Below, piece after piece: positions 32,901-39,314 of a DNA stretch of 64,000 bases. Position numbers and translations under genes: made by a program. The stretch spans positions 62,001 to 126,000 of the forward strand of contig NZ_BMGK01000007.1 of NCBI RefSeq assembly GCF_014640155.1, in the 5' to 3' direction. Under the pieces are notes generated by a model that had not been told where the DNA came from, ran no database searches, and worked only from the letters and a program-made list of their open reading frames with translations. This DNA comes from Planktosalinus lacus (GTDB taxonomy: Bacteria > Bacteroidota > Bacteroidia > Flavobacteriales > Flavobacteriaceae). The first letter of the stretch is position 1, and the number at the start of each line of letters is the position of its first letter.

Positions 32901-34336
32901 CTGAACATTTTTCCTTCCACCCCGCTTAGGGTTAGTATGGGGATAAACACGATGAGTATAATCAATTGTCCAAACACGGCAGAGTTCATCATCTTGGAGG
33001 CGCCGTTGAAGGTAATAGTGTCTTTGAGTTGGCGGCGTTCATAAACAGGAACTGATTCCAGTTGTTTCTGATTTTTGGTAATTTGAAAGGCGATAAACTC
33101 GACTATAATCACGGCGCCGTCAATTATAATCCCAAAATCAATTGCTCCCAGACTCATCAGGTTGGCATCAATACCAAACAAATACATAAATGACAGAGCG
33201 ACTAAAAGACAAAGGGGAATCACGGAAGCAACAACCAGGCCCGAGCGTAAATTGCCCAGTAATAAAACCACGACAAAAATAACAATCAGGCATCCCAGCA
33301 CCAGATTTTCTGTGATGGTAAATGTTGTTTTGCTGACCAAGACACTTCGGTCTAGAAAGCCGTTGATATAGACCCCTTCAGGCAGGGTAGTACTGATTTC
33401 CTCAACACGTTTTTTGACGGCATCGATTACTTTTTTGGAATTGGCATCTTTGAGCATCATCACCTGTCCAAGCACTTTTTCGCCTTCACCGTTTCCGGTG
33501 ATGGCACCAAACCTGTTGGCGTATCCGTAACCCACCTTAGCAATGTCTTTTACATAGACCGGAAAGTTATCTCTGTGAGAAACCACAATGTTTTCAATAT
33601 CTTCTACAGTTTCTACAAGGCCTTCCCCGCGAATAAAATAGGCCTGATTTTCTTTTTCAATATAAGCACCCCCGGCCACACTGTTATTTTTTTGAAGGGC
33701 ATCCATCACCTCGCTGATGCTGATGTTCATGGCCGATAATTTTTCAGTGGTGATGGCTACTTCATACTGTTTGAGTTTGCCACCCCAGCTATTGACTTCA
33801 ACTACTCCCGGGATGCCGGCAAGCTGCCGTTTTACAATCCAATCCTGAATAGTGCGTAAGTCGGCTTCATCATAACGGTCTTCATATCCGGGCTTTACAT
33901 CAAGGACGTATTGGTAAATTTCACCCAGACCGGTGGTGATGGGACCCATTTCGGGGGTTCCAAAACCTTCGGGAATGCTTGCTTTGGCGGCTTCAATCTT
34001 TTCGGCGATTAACTGTCGCGGTAAATAGGCACCCATTTTGTCTTCAAAGACAATAGTCACTACAGAAAGACCAAACTTTGAAACAGAACGAATTTCTATG
34101 ACGCCGGGCAGATTGGCCATTTCAAGCTCAACAGGATAGGTGATAAATTGCTCAATATCTTGTGTTGAAAGGTTTTGAGAAGTGGTGATGACTTGTACTT
34201 GATTGTTGGTAATATCGGGTACAGCACCAATGGAGATTTGAGTTAAAGAATAAATTCCAAACCCGGCAACAAAAGTTGTGAAAAGTAAAACGAGTAGTTT
34301 ATTCTGTAAACTGAATTGAATGATTTTGGATAACAT
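29996..34336 (-). CDS. CusA/CzcA heavy-metal RND pump fused to a TolC-like outer-membrane factor
   Basis: A 1446-residue fusion. Residues 1-1030 are an HME-type RND permease: LPGVIEIRSVSKFGLSVV near 75-92, the metal-type relay helix GAIDFGIIIDGAVIIVEF near 395, and the repeated second half ending SLFGNTDKSEKK. After a short linker comes MIQPKTISILLLLIALPAFS, which looks like the signal peptide of an independent CzcC-type protein. About 395 residues of TolC-like helical sequence follow (SLEQLKSLALENNAMLKSA, ending ETLFLYNQESLKQHYLF). Similar CzcA-CzcC joins occur in Bacteroidota. Whether the product is cleaved at the internal signal or the factor is also made separately is unknown. It likely exports copper, zinc or cobalt ions. 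Confidence 0.9.
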   Translation of the reverse strand: MLSKIIQFSLQNKLLVLLFTTFVAGFGIYSLTQISIGAVPDITNNQVQVITTSQNLSTQDIEQFITYPVELEMANLPGVIEIRSVSKFGLSVVTIVFEDKMGAYLPRQLIAEKIEAAKASIPEGFGTPEMGPITTGLGEIYQYVLDVKPGYEDRYDEADLRTIQDWIVKRQLAGIPGVVEVNSWGGKLKQYEVAITTEKLSAMNISISEVMDALQKNNSVAGGAYIEKENQAYFIRGEGLVETVEDIENIVVSHRDNFPVYVKDIAKVGYGYANRFGAITGNGEGEKVLGQVMMLKDANSKKVIDAVKKRVEEISTTLPEGVYINGFLDRSVLVSKTTFTITENLVLGCLIVIFVVVLLLGNLRSGLVVASVIPLCLLVALSFMYLFGIDANLMSLGAIDFGIIIDGAVIIVEFIAFQITKNQKQLESVPVYERRQLKDTITFNGASKMMNSAVFGQLIILIVFIPILTLSGVEGKMFRPMALTFSFALIGAMIMCFTYVPVMASLFIKPIKNADKNFSVKLINFLHKLYKPSINFAMQSKKLILGAAGILLALAIYTFSTMGGEFIPTLDEGDFVIQPVLKTGTSLSKTIETTTQIESILIENFPEVDQIVTRIGAAEVPTDPMSMEETDVIITLKPKKEWTSASSKDELADVFKEALSVIPGMEVEFTQPIEMRFNELITGVRADIAIKVFGEDLTLLDQKAREIETLIRNVEGAADVVVEKTVGLPQMLVKYDRSKIARYGLNIADLNQIISMGFAGSTMGVVFEGEKRFDLVLRLDQSVRKDIQNLENLMVDTPLGQKIPLSELAAITYEKGAAKISRDDTRRRVVVGVNVRNRDLQSVVDDVQVLINENINLPPGYSIQYGGQFENLQSAKDRLFIAVPVALLLIFILLYFAFHSVREALLVFTAIPLAAVGGVFVLWLRDMPFSISAGVGFIALFGIAVLNGIVLIEHYKDLKKEGHAHNDALMARGAADRLRAVLLTASAAALGFLPMAISTGAGAEVQRPLATVVIGGLISATLLTLIVLPVLYSLFGNTDKSEKKNSMIQPKTISILLLLIALPAFSQQQPQSLEQLKSLALENNAMLKSAVYEVEKAGKQKATSWDLDKTEVFYSFDESNLAVNEEPLQVFGIRQNLAFPTVYTSRKKQFQAMEQLQQSRYEVHKHQLFFELEQAYNQYLYANEKAAVYHYLDSLFSNFANAANRRFELGESNYLEKITAQAKQKNIATLLQQSLYDIEIAKTALEQLVQSETAIVPEIVPLEKKVFLETSGNTHPLQQWHAQNMEVVKAATKVERQQLLPDLSLEYFQGTNAGLNRQLIGYQVGVHIPLWFGADKARIQAGKIQESIAYEERRQNSFELKNRQQQFEEEVKKHTEMLSYFENEGLDLAKAIENTAGKSYQNGEIDFFQYIQSLENAMEIQLNYLETLFLYNQESLKQHYLFDTNN

Positions 34337-34399
34337 AACACATAATTAGGAATTCTAAAATAGATTACTCAAGGCAATCTTGTAAACAGAAGCGATGTG

Positions 34400-34786
34400 T
34401 TATGCTGATTTTGGAGGTTGAAAAATATCGAAAATTGCCGGTGAAGAATGACGCAATTGAAAGCTAAAGTTATCTTGTTTTTCAAAATTATCAAACCGCT
34501 GGAATTCAGGTGTAAAAAGCTGTCCTAGCAAAGCTACAGGTGCATGTATGATAGAGCAACCGGAAAACGGTAATTTGTCGTGGTCGTGACTCTCGTTCTG
34601 ATGGTGTTCCTTTTTCTCTTGACCGTAGTGTTTTGAAATGAAGGTGAGGAGGTTGTCTCCGTAATTTTTTTTATGGAATTGTGCATGTTCAATGAAATCT
34701 TCTATGCGTAAAACATCTCCCAAGTTAATATGCATGCTTTGTAGCAGTAGCAAAGATGTTAAGAGGTATGTTACTAGAATTTTCAT
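34400..34786 (-). CDS. His-rich exported protein leading the metal-efflux operon
   Basis: The start is placed at 34786 (MKILVTYLLTSLLLLQSMHI), which gives a signal-peptide-like segment; an ATG nine residues upstream is possible. The mature part of about 110 residues contains HAQFHKKNYGDN and a His/Asp/Glu cluster (KKEHHQNESHDHDK) around residues 70-85, plausible for binding metal ions in the periplasm. The remainder has no known domain. It precedes the CusA-type fusion by 63 bases and is first in the operon, 24 bases downstream of a -7 box. A metal-capture or sensing role is inferred from composition and place. Confidence 0.7.
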   Translation of the reverse strand: MKILVTYLLTSLLLLQSMHINLGDVLRIEDFIEHAQFHKKNYGDNLLTFISKHYGQEKKEHHQNESHDHDKLPFSGCSIIHAPVALLGQLFTPEFQRFDNFEKQDNFSFQLRHSSPAIFDIFQPPKSA

Positions 34787-34810
34787 TTTTTTATTGAAAA
34801 TAGCGCTACA

Positions 34811-34854
34811 CAAATTTAAGATATATAAAACAATAAGTTGCTACATTACAGCAA
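34811..34854 (-). promoter_or_regulatory. Promoter and palindromic operator of the metal-efflux operon
   Basis: On the minus strand 34811-34818 reads TAAATTTG, an exact TAnnTTTG -7 box. Upstream, TTGCT-N7-AGCAA (34838-34854) is an inverted repeat placed over the expected -33 region. It differs from the GTRAC-N4-GTTAC operators, so a separate, perhaps metal-responsive regulator is likely. Confidence 0.5.
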
Positions 34855-34871
34855 TTTAGAACCAATAAAAA

Positions 34872-35552
34872 CTAGCTTAAAATAAACTCCACCGCCAGTT
34901 GTGCATGCAGTTTTGTCGTGTCTAGAAGCGGCCGGTGAAAGTCCTCCTGAGATAGCAGCATTGGCAACTCGGTGCATCCCAGAATAATTCCATCGGCTCC
35001 TTTTTCTTCCAGCTTTTTCATCTGATTGATAAAATAGGTTTTGGCATCTGGGGTGAATTTTCCTTGAGTTAAATCTTCAGAAATATAGCGGTGGATTTCG
35101 CCAAAGTCTTTTCGGTCGGCATACACGGTTTGAATACCAAAGTTTTGATCGAGGTATCCGGGAATAAAATCCATGGTCATCGTTGGTTTGGTGCCTAGTA
35201 GTCCCAGGTTTTTCAATCCTTGTTTTTGAGCTTCCTTGCCAATGGCTTCGGCGATATGCAGGATGGGGATATTGATTTTTGGCTGTACATACTCATAAAT
35301 CATATGGGGGGTATTGGCACAAATGATGATGGCTTGAGCTCCGGCAGTTTCTAATTTGCGACTGATTTCAAGATACCCCGCCTGAATTTTTTCCATATTT
35401 TGCTCGCGCATCAATTGGATGTTTAAACTATATAGCAACAACGGCGGATTCTGGCTGCCTCCAAATTTGGCGCCGGCCAGTTCGTTAATCATTCTGTAAT
35501 ATTCAACGGTGGAGTGCCAGGAGGTACCACCAATCATGCCGAGTAGTTTCAT
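34872..35552 (-). CDS. Aspartate/glutamate racemase family protein
   Basis: A 226-residue cofactor-independent amino-acid racemase. The family start LGMIGGTSWHSTVEYYRMIN fits the YgeA/aspartate racemase group. The two catalytic cysteines are present: first in IICANTPHMIYE near residue 78, second in ILGCTELPML near 192. The end HAQLAVEFIL is typical. It should interconvert D- and L-forms of an acidic or other amino acid in the cytoplasm; substrate specificity varies in this group. It stands alone between the metal-efflux operon and the rhodanese gene, all on the minus strand, with an 81-base gap upstream. Confidence 0.88.
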   Translation of the reverse strand: MKLLGMIGGTSWHSTVEYYRMINELAGAKFGGSQNPPLLLYSLNIQLMREQNMEKIQAGYLEISRKLETAGAQAIIICANTPHMIYEYVQPKINIPILHIAEAIGKEAQKQGLKNLGLLGTKPTMTMDFIPGYLDQNFGIQTVYADRKDFGEIHRYISEDLTQGKFTPDAKTYFINQMKKLEEKGADGIILGCTELPMLLSQEDFHRPLLDTTKLHAQLAVEFILS

Positions 35553-35633
35553 GAGATTATTTATTTAGCCATTAGCCGTATTTAAGGTTTTGTATTTTGA
35601 GAGTTGTAAAAAGTTAAAGTAATATAAATTCTT

Positions 35634-35996
35634 TCATTCCCAGTTTAAATAACCACCATTGAGGTCATAGACTTTTGTAAAGCCCAACTCACAAAGTAGT
35701 TGCGCGGCCTTTTTACTTCTGGAACCTGAGCGACAGTAAATGTAGACAGGTTCATCTTTGTTAAATTCAGTAAATTGAGTTTTAAAGTTTTCTTTTATTA
35801 AAACATCAGCATGATAGGCCCCTTCAATATGACTATGTTCATATTCTCCTTTGGTTCGAACATCTACCAGCTGTACATCGTTTTGACTAATATGTTGTTT
35901 AAATTCAGTATTGTTGAGTAAGGTGGCTTTTGGACACTCCAGTGCTACCAGTTGAAACTGAATGATTAGTATAGTGATTGTCAATAGTGTTTTCAT
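35634..35996 (-). CDS. Single-domain periplasmic rhodanese
   Basis: A 120-residue rhodanese with a signal peptide (MKTLLTITILIIQFQLVALE). The sulfur-carrying cysteine lies in the active-site loop YIYCRSGSRSKKAA near residues 87-100. The upstream motif VQLVDVRTKGEYEHSHIEGAYHAD and the end LNGGYLNWE are standard. It would accept sulfane sulfur, for example polysulfide made by sulfide oxidation, in the periplasm. A promoter with the shared operator lies 116-160 bases upstream, but a strong minus-strand hairpin terminator (36025-36058) sits between that promoter and this gene, so expression probably requires read-through or a second start. Confidence 0.88.
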   Translation of the reverse strand: MKTLLTITILIIQFQLVALECPKATLLNNTEFKQHISQNDVQLVDVRTKGEYEHSHIEGAYHADVLIKENFKTQFTEFNKDEPVYIYCRSGSRSKKAAQLLCELGFTKVYDLNGGYLNWE

Positions 35997-36024
35997 ATAG
36001 AATAGTTATGTATCAAGTAAATTT

Positions 36025-36058
36025 AAAAAAAAGGGAGCAATTTAAATCTTGCTCCCTT
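36025..36058 (-). terminator. Strong intrinsic terminator ahead of the rhodanese gene
   Basis: AAGGGAGCAA (36031-36040) pairs perfectly with TTGCTCCCTT (36049-36058), 10 bp with an 8-base loop. Plus-strand 36025-36032 is eight A, so the minus-strand transcript ends in eight U. It is 29 bases upstream of the rhodanese ATG and about 50 bases downstream of the TATCTTTG box. Confidence 0.85.
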
Positions 36059-36106
36059 AACTAAACCAACCAATTATAAATTTAACTACTTAAAGTCGCT
36101 CATTTA
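36025..36106 (-). ncRNA. Candidate Crp/Fnr-controlled small RNA or attenuating leader, about 80 nt
   Basis: The -7 box TATCTTTG at 36112-36119 predicts a start near 36106, and the terminator at 36025-36058 predicts an end near 36025, giving about 82 nt. The transcript begins with sequence containing a five-codon frame MSDFK (ATG at about 36102) and then TAATTGGTTGGTTTAG before the terminator stem. No known RNA family was recognised. It could be a free sRNA of the sulfide regulon or a leader controlling the rhodanese gene. Confidence 0.5.
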
Positions 36107-36111
36107 CACAA

Positions 36112-36155
36112 CAAAGATACTTCTGTGAAATGCATTCTACAGTAACTTTTGTTAC
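36112..36155 (-). promoter_or_regulatory. Crp/Fnr-type operator and -7 box upstream of the rhodanese gene
   Basis: GTAAC-TTTT-GTTAC (36142-36155), a perfect inverted repeat, lies exactly 22 bases from 36112-36119, read on the minus strand as TATCTTTG. The operator starts 5 bases from the end of the MBL-fold gene (36161). Confidence 0.78.
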
Positions 36156-36160
36156 ACAGC

Positions 36161-37606
36161 TTATTGTTTTATAGTTGAAGGACAAGTAGCTTCTGCAACG
36201 GGGATTTCGGTTTTTTTGATATGGGCATACCCACCGGCTACATCAATAATATTGTGAATTCCTCTGGCTTTTAAAATAGAAGCGGCAATTACACTGCGAT
36301 ACCCCCCGGCACAATACAGATAAAAGTCTTTTTCCTTTGGAAAAGCAGAAAGATGGTCATTTAAAAAATCCAATGAAGTTAATTGAGCCTCTTTAACATG
36401 AGAGGAGAGGTATTCAGATTCTTTTCTTACATCAAACACGGGAATATTTTGAGAAAGTAACTGATCTTTAAAGGTTTCTGCTGAAATACTTTTTAAAGTA
36501 TCGGTTTCTTTTCCGGCACTTTTCCAAGCTTCAAAACCGCCTTTAAGAAACCCAAGAGTGTTATCAAACCCCACACGGGAAAGGCGTGTCACGGTTTCTT
36601 TTTCCCTTCCTTGAGGAGCAACAATAAGAATGGGTTGAGCGGTATCAGCAATCAAAGCCCCCGCCCAGGGTGCAAACCCACCATCGATACCAATAAATAC
36701 CGAACGAGGGATATGTCCTTTTACAAAGTCATTTTGATGACGAACGTCTAATACAATCGCGCCTGTTTCATTGGCAGCGGTTTCAAAGGCATCGGGTGAA
36801 AGTTCACGTGTGCCTCTAAGCAGCACTTCATCCAGATCGTCATAACCTTCTTTGTTCATTTTTACGTTCAAAGGAAAATACAAGGGTGGTGGTGCGAGAC
36901 CGTCTGTTACTTCTTTGATAAATTCTTCTTTGGTCATGTCGGCACGCAGGGCATAATTCATTTTTTTCTGATTTCCCAGGGTGTCCACCGTTTCTTTCAT
37001 CATGTTTTTTCCACAGGCAGAGCCTGCTCCGTGTGCAGGGAAAACAATAACATCATCTGCAAGTGGCATAATCTTATTGCGCAGACTTTCAAACAACATA
37101 CCGGCGAGTTCTTCCTGTGTCATGGAAGCAGCTTTTTGAGCTAAGTCTGGTCGACCTACATCGCCCAGAAACAAAGTGTCCCCGCTAAAAATAGCCAGGT
37201 CTTTTCCATTTTTATCCTTTAATAAATAGGTCGAACTTTCCATGGTATGCCCCGGCGTGTGCAGCACTTTAATAGTAAAATCACCCACTTTAAACTCCTG
37301 ATTGTCTTCTGCAATCGTGGCTTCAAAAGAAGGGTTTGCTGTGGGACCAAACACGATTGATGCACCGGTTTTTTTTGCAAGCGTGAGATGACCGCTCACA
37401 AAATCTGCGTGAAAGTGAGTTTCAAAGATGTATTTGATTTTTGCGTTGTCTTTTTCAGCTTTTTCTATATAGGGTTCCACTTCTCTTAAGGGGTCAATGA
37501 TGGCAACTTCACCTTTGCTTTGAATGTAATAAGCACCCTGTGCCAGACAGCCGGTGTAGATTTGTTCAATACCTTTAATAGTGGGTAGTTGAGTGATAGA
37601 TTTCAT
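36161..37606 (-). CDS. MBL-fold hydrolase with two rhodanese domains (persulfide-dioxygenase-like)
   Basis: A 481-residue cytoplasmic protein. Residues 1-250 are a metallo-beta-lactamase fold with ETHFHADFVSGH near 52-63, HTPGHTMESS near 116 and FSGDTLFLGDVGRPD near 139, as in ETHE1-like persulfide dioxygenases. Two rhodanese domains follow. The first (around 260-360) has ILIVAPQGREKE where the active loop should be, so it lacks the cysteine. The second (around 375-470) has YLYCAGGYRSVIAA with the cysteine. The enzyme would oxidise or transfer sulfane sulfur produced by sulfide:quinone oxidoreductase. It follows the TauE/SafE gene by 50 bases and shares its operator-bearing promoter. Confidence 0.9.
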   Translation of the reverse strand: MKSITQLPTIKGIEQIYTGCLAQGAYYIQSKGEVAIIDPLREVEPYIEKAEKDNAKIKYIFETHFHADFVSGHLTLAKKTGASIVFGPTANPSFEATIAEDNQEFKVGDFTIKVLHTPGHTMESSTYLLKDKNGKDLAIFSGDTLFLGDVGRPDLAQKAASMTQEELAGMLFESLRNKIMPLADDVIVFPAHGAGSACGKNMMKETVDTLGNQKKMNYALRADMTKEEFIKEVTDGLAPPPLYFPLNVKMNKEGYDDLDEVLLRGTRELSPDAFETAANETGAIVLDVRHQNDFVKGHIPRSVFIGIDGGFAPWAGALIADTAQPILIVAPQGREKETVTRLSRVGFDNTLGFLKGGFEAWKSAGKETDTLKSISAETFKDQLLSQNIPVFDVRKESEYLSSHVKEAQLTSLDFLNDHLSAFPKEKDFYLYCAGGYRSVIAASILKARGIHNIIDVAGGYAHIKKTEIPVAEATCPSTIKQ

Positions 37607-37656
37607 ATAATAATCAATTTCGTGTAAACGAATATATTTATGTTAAAAATGGGACA

Positions 37657-38460
37657 TTAGATTCCCCAAAACTCCTTAATGAGTATATACAGGGCCATGA
37701 TTAAAACAAACCAGCCGAAGGCCTTTTTGAGTTTTTTATTGTCAATAAACTTATTTAACCATACCCCGGCAAAGATACCAAAAACAGATAAAAGGGTGAA
37801 GCCTGCTAAAAAACTCCAGTCAATGGGCATGGTTTCTATGTCACCAATAAACCCAATCAACGATTTGATGGCAATAATCAACAGGGAGGTGGCTACTGCT
37901 TTTTTCATAGGCAATTTAGCCAGAAGAACCAGCGCAGGAATGATCAGGAAGCCTCCACCGGCACCCACAATACCCGTGAGAACACCCACAATAAAACCCT
38001 CGATAACAATGAGTGGATAATTGAATTTTGTTTTGGTTTTGGGGTCGGGTTCCGGTTTTTTATTCCGTATCATCGAAAGGGATGCCAGCAACATAATAAG
38101 TGCAAAAAACACCATAATGGCGATGTTTTTTGTCAAAATAAAACTTTCAAATGTTAGTAGATTTTCCGGAATGGCAGGCACTATAAAGCGGCGTGTTAAG
38201 TATACAGCGATGAAAGCAGGAATCGAAAAAACAATCGCTGTTTTAAAATCAACCAATCCTTTTCTGATGTTTTGAAAAGCTCCCACCAGGGCTGATACGC
38301 CCACAACAAATAGTGAATATGCAGTGGCTGTTACGGGATTCACGCCAAATAAATACACAAAAACCGGAACGGTTAAAATAGAGCCCCCGCCACCAATCAA
38401 TCCCAACACAACACCAATGATCAGAGCACCTATATAACCGATAATTTCAATGAAATCCAT
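37657..38460 (-). CDS. TauE/SafE-family sulfur-anion exporter
   Basis: A 267-residue inner-membrane protein with about eight helices. It shows the two-fold family repeat GLIGGGGSILTVPVFVYLFGVNPVTATA near 20-47 and GIVGAGGGFLIIPALVLLAKLPMKKAVATS near 162-191. The family exports sulfite, sulfoacetate or related anions. As the first gene of the unit with the MBL-fold/rhodanese gene, it probably removes sulfite made by persulfide oxidation. Its promoter (38480-38487) and operator (38510-38523) lie just upstream and overlap the end of the regulator gene. Confidence 0.9.
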   Translation of the reverse strand: MDFIEIIGYIGALIIGVVLGLIGGGGSILTVPVFVYLFGVNPVTATAYSLFVVGVSALVGAFQNIRKGLVDFKTAIVFSIPAFIAVYLTRRFIVPAIPENLLTFESFILTKNIAIMVFFALIMLLASLSMIRNKKPEPDPKTKTKFNYPLIVIEGFIVGVLTGIVGAGGGFLIIPALVLLAKLPMKKAVATSLLIIAIKSLIGFIGDIETMPIDWSFLAGFTLLSVFGIFAGVWLNKFIDNKKLKKAFGWFVLIMALYILIKEFWGI

Positions 38461-38479
38461 GTGCTGTTTTCGTTAATGG

Positions 38480-38523
38480 CAAAATTAACCAGTTGAATTG
38501 GTTCACATTGTGACTGAGGTTAC
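38480..38523 (-). promoter_or_regulatory. Crp/Fnr-type operator and -7 box of the tauE-MBL operon
   Basis: GTGAC-TGAG-GTTAC (38510-38523) lies exactly 22 bases from 38480-38487, read on the minus strand as TAATTTTG. The box is 20 bases before the TauE/SafE start. The operator overlaps the stop codon of the Crp/Fnr gene (38520-38522). Confidence 0.75.
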
Positions 38524-39152
38524 ACATCAATCAGTTTGATATGGTTTCGTTGAAGTTCTATTTTGCCTAGGTTTTCAAGTGTTTTAAGCAATCGGGAAAC
38601 CACCACTCTGGAGGTGTGCAAGTCGTAAGCAATTTCCTGGTGGGTGTTGTAAATAATTTGCCCGTTGGTGACACGGGCTTTTTCTTTCAGGTATTTCAAC
38701 AGGCGTTCATCCATTTTTTTGAAAGCAATGTCGTCTATGGTTTCAAGCATTTCATTGAGTCGCTGGTGGTAACTGTTAAACACAAAATTACGCCAGCTTT
38801 TATATTTTGATGTCCATTCTTCCATCTTTTGGATAGGAATCATAATGAGTTGTGCTTGTGTTTCTGCAATGGCTCTGATTTCACTTTTTGTTTGCCCTAA
38901 ACAACAACTTAAGGTCATTGCACAGGTATGGCCTCTTTCAAGAAAATACAATAACAATTCATCGCCGTCTTCATCTTCCCTAAGCACCTTTATCGCACCT
39001 GAAATTAACAACGGCATAGACTTAACATAGGTGCCTATTTCAATTAACTGGTCGCCTTCATTAATCTCTTTAAAAGTACCAACATGATCAATTTCCTGAA
39101 GTAATTCATCTTCAAATAAATGTCCAAAGCTTTCGCGTAATAAGTCCAACAT
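38520..39152 (-). CDS. Crp/Fnr-family transcriptional regulator with a CxxxxxCC sensor-like motif
   Basis: A 210-residue regulator. The N-terminal cyclic-nucleotide-binding-like beta-roll contains GDQLIEIGTYVKSMPLLISG. After the roll comes TCAMTLSCCLGQTKSEIRA with Cys77, Cys83 and Cys84, a cluster typical of flavobacterial members and a candidate sulfur- or redox-sensing site. The arginine and small-residue signature of cAMP-binding pockets is not evident. The C-terminal winged helix has HQEIAYDLHTSRVVVSRLLKTLE, the recognition helix being TSRVVVSRLLK. Encoded beside the tauE-MBL operon, it is the obvious candidate for binding the GTRAC-N4-GTTAC sites at four local promoters. No such site was found before its own start. 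Confidence 0.9.
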   Translation of the reverse strand: MLDLLRESFGHLFEDELLQEIDHVGTFKEINEGDQLIEIGTYVKSMPLLISGAIKVLREDEDGDELLLYFLERGHTCAMTLSCCLGQTKSEIRAIAETQAQLIMIPIQKMEEWTSKYKSWRNFVFNSYHQRLNEMLETIDDIAFKKMDERLLKYLKEKARVTNGQIIYNTHQEIAYDLHTSRVVVSRLLKTLENLGKIELQRNHIKLIDV

Positions 39153-39228
39153 ATACAGAGTGATTGAAAAGTTTGATGTAAAAATACATAAAAAAGTAAG
39201 TTCATGACTTATAATTACAACGCAAAAC

Positions 39229-39280
39229 CCTCACGAACCACCCGAAAAGATATCCCCATATTCAATCCGGGTGTGTGAGG
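39229..39280. other. Large stem-loop next to a terminator
   Basis: CCTCAC (39229-39234) pairs with GTGAGG (39275-39280) and CACCCG (39239-39244) with CGGGTG (39268-39273), with small bulges and a 23-base loop. It is followed directly by the terminator hairpin at 39282-39314. Together they could be the 3' half of a plus-strand small RNA or a double terminator for the flanking minus-strand gene. Confidence 0.5.
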
Positions 39281-39281
39281 T

Positions 39282-39314
39282 CCTCAAGTGCCGCACTTGA
39301 GGTTTTTATTTTTT
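39282..39314 (+). terminator. Intrinsic terminator
   Basis: CCTCAAGTG (39282-39290) pairs perfectly with CACTTGAGG (39294-39302), loop CCG, then TTTTTATTTTTT. The T-run is on the plus strand, where no gene ends. The minus-strand gene at 39306 has its stop inside the T-run. It may terminate an unannotated plus-strand transcript, or on the minus strand act as a hairpin without a U-tract. Confidence 0.65.

Noticed and set aside
34872-35552. Possible loss of the catalytic cysteine in the racemase (ANTPH)
   Set aside because: In the YgeA-type group the cysteine precedes the motif by one residue (C-x-N-T-x-H); here it is present as CANTPH, and the second cysteine is in GCTELP.
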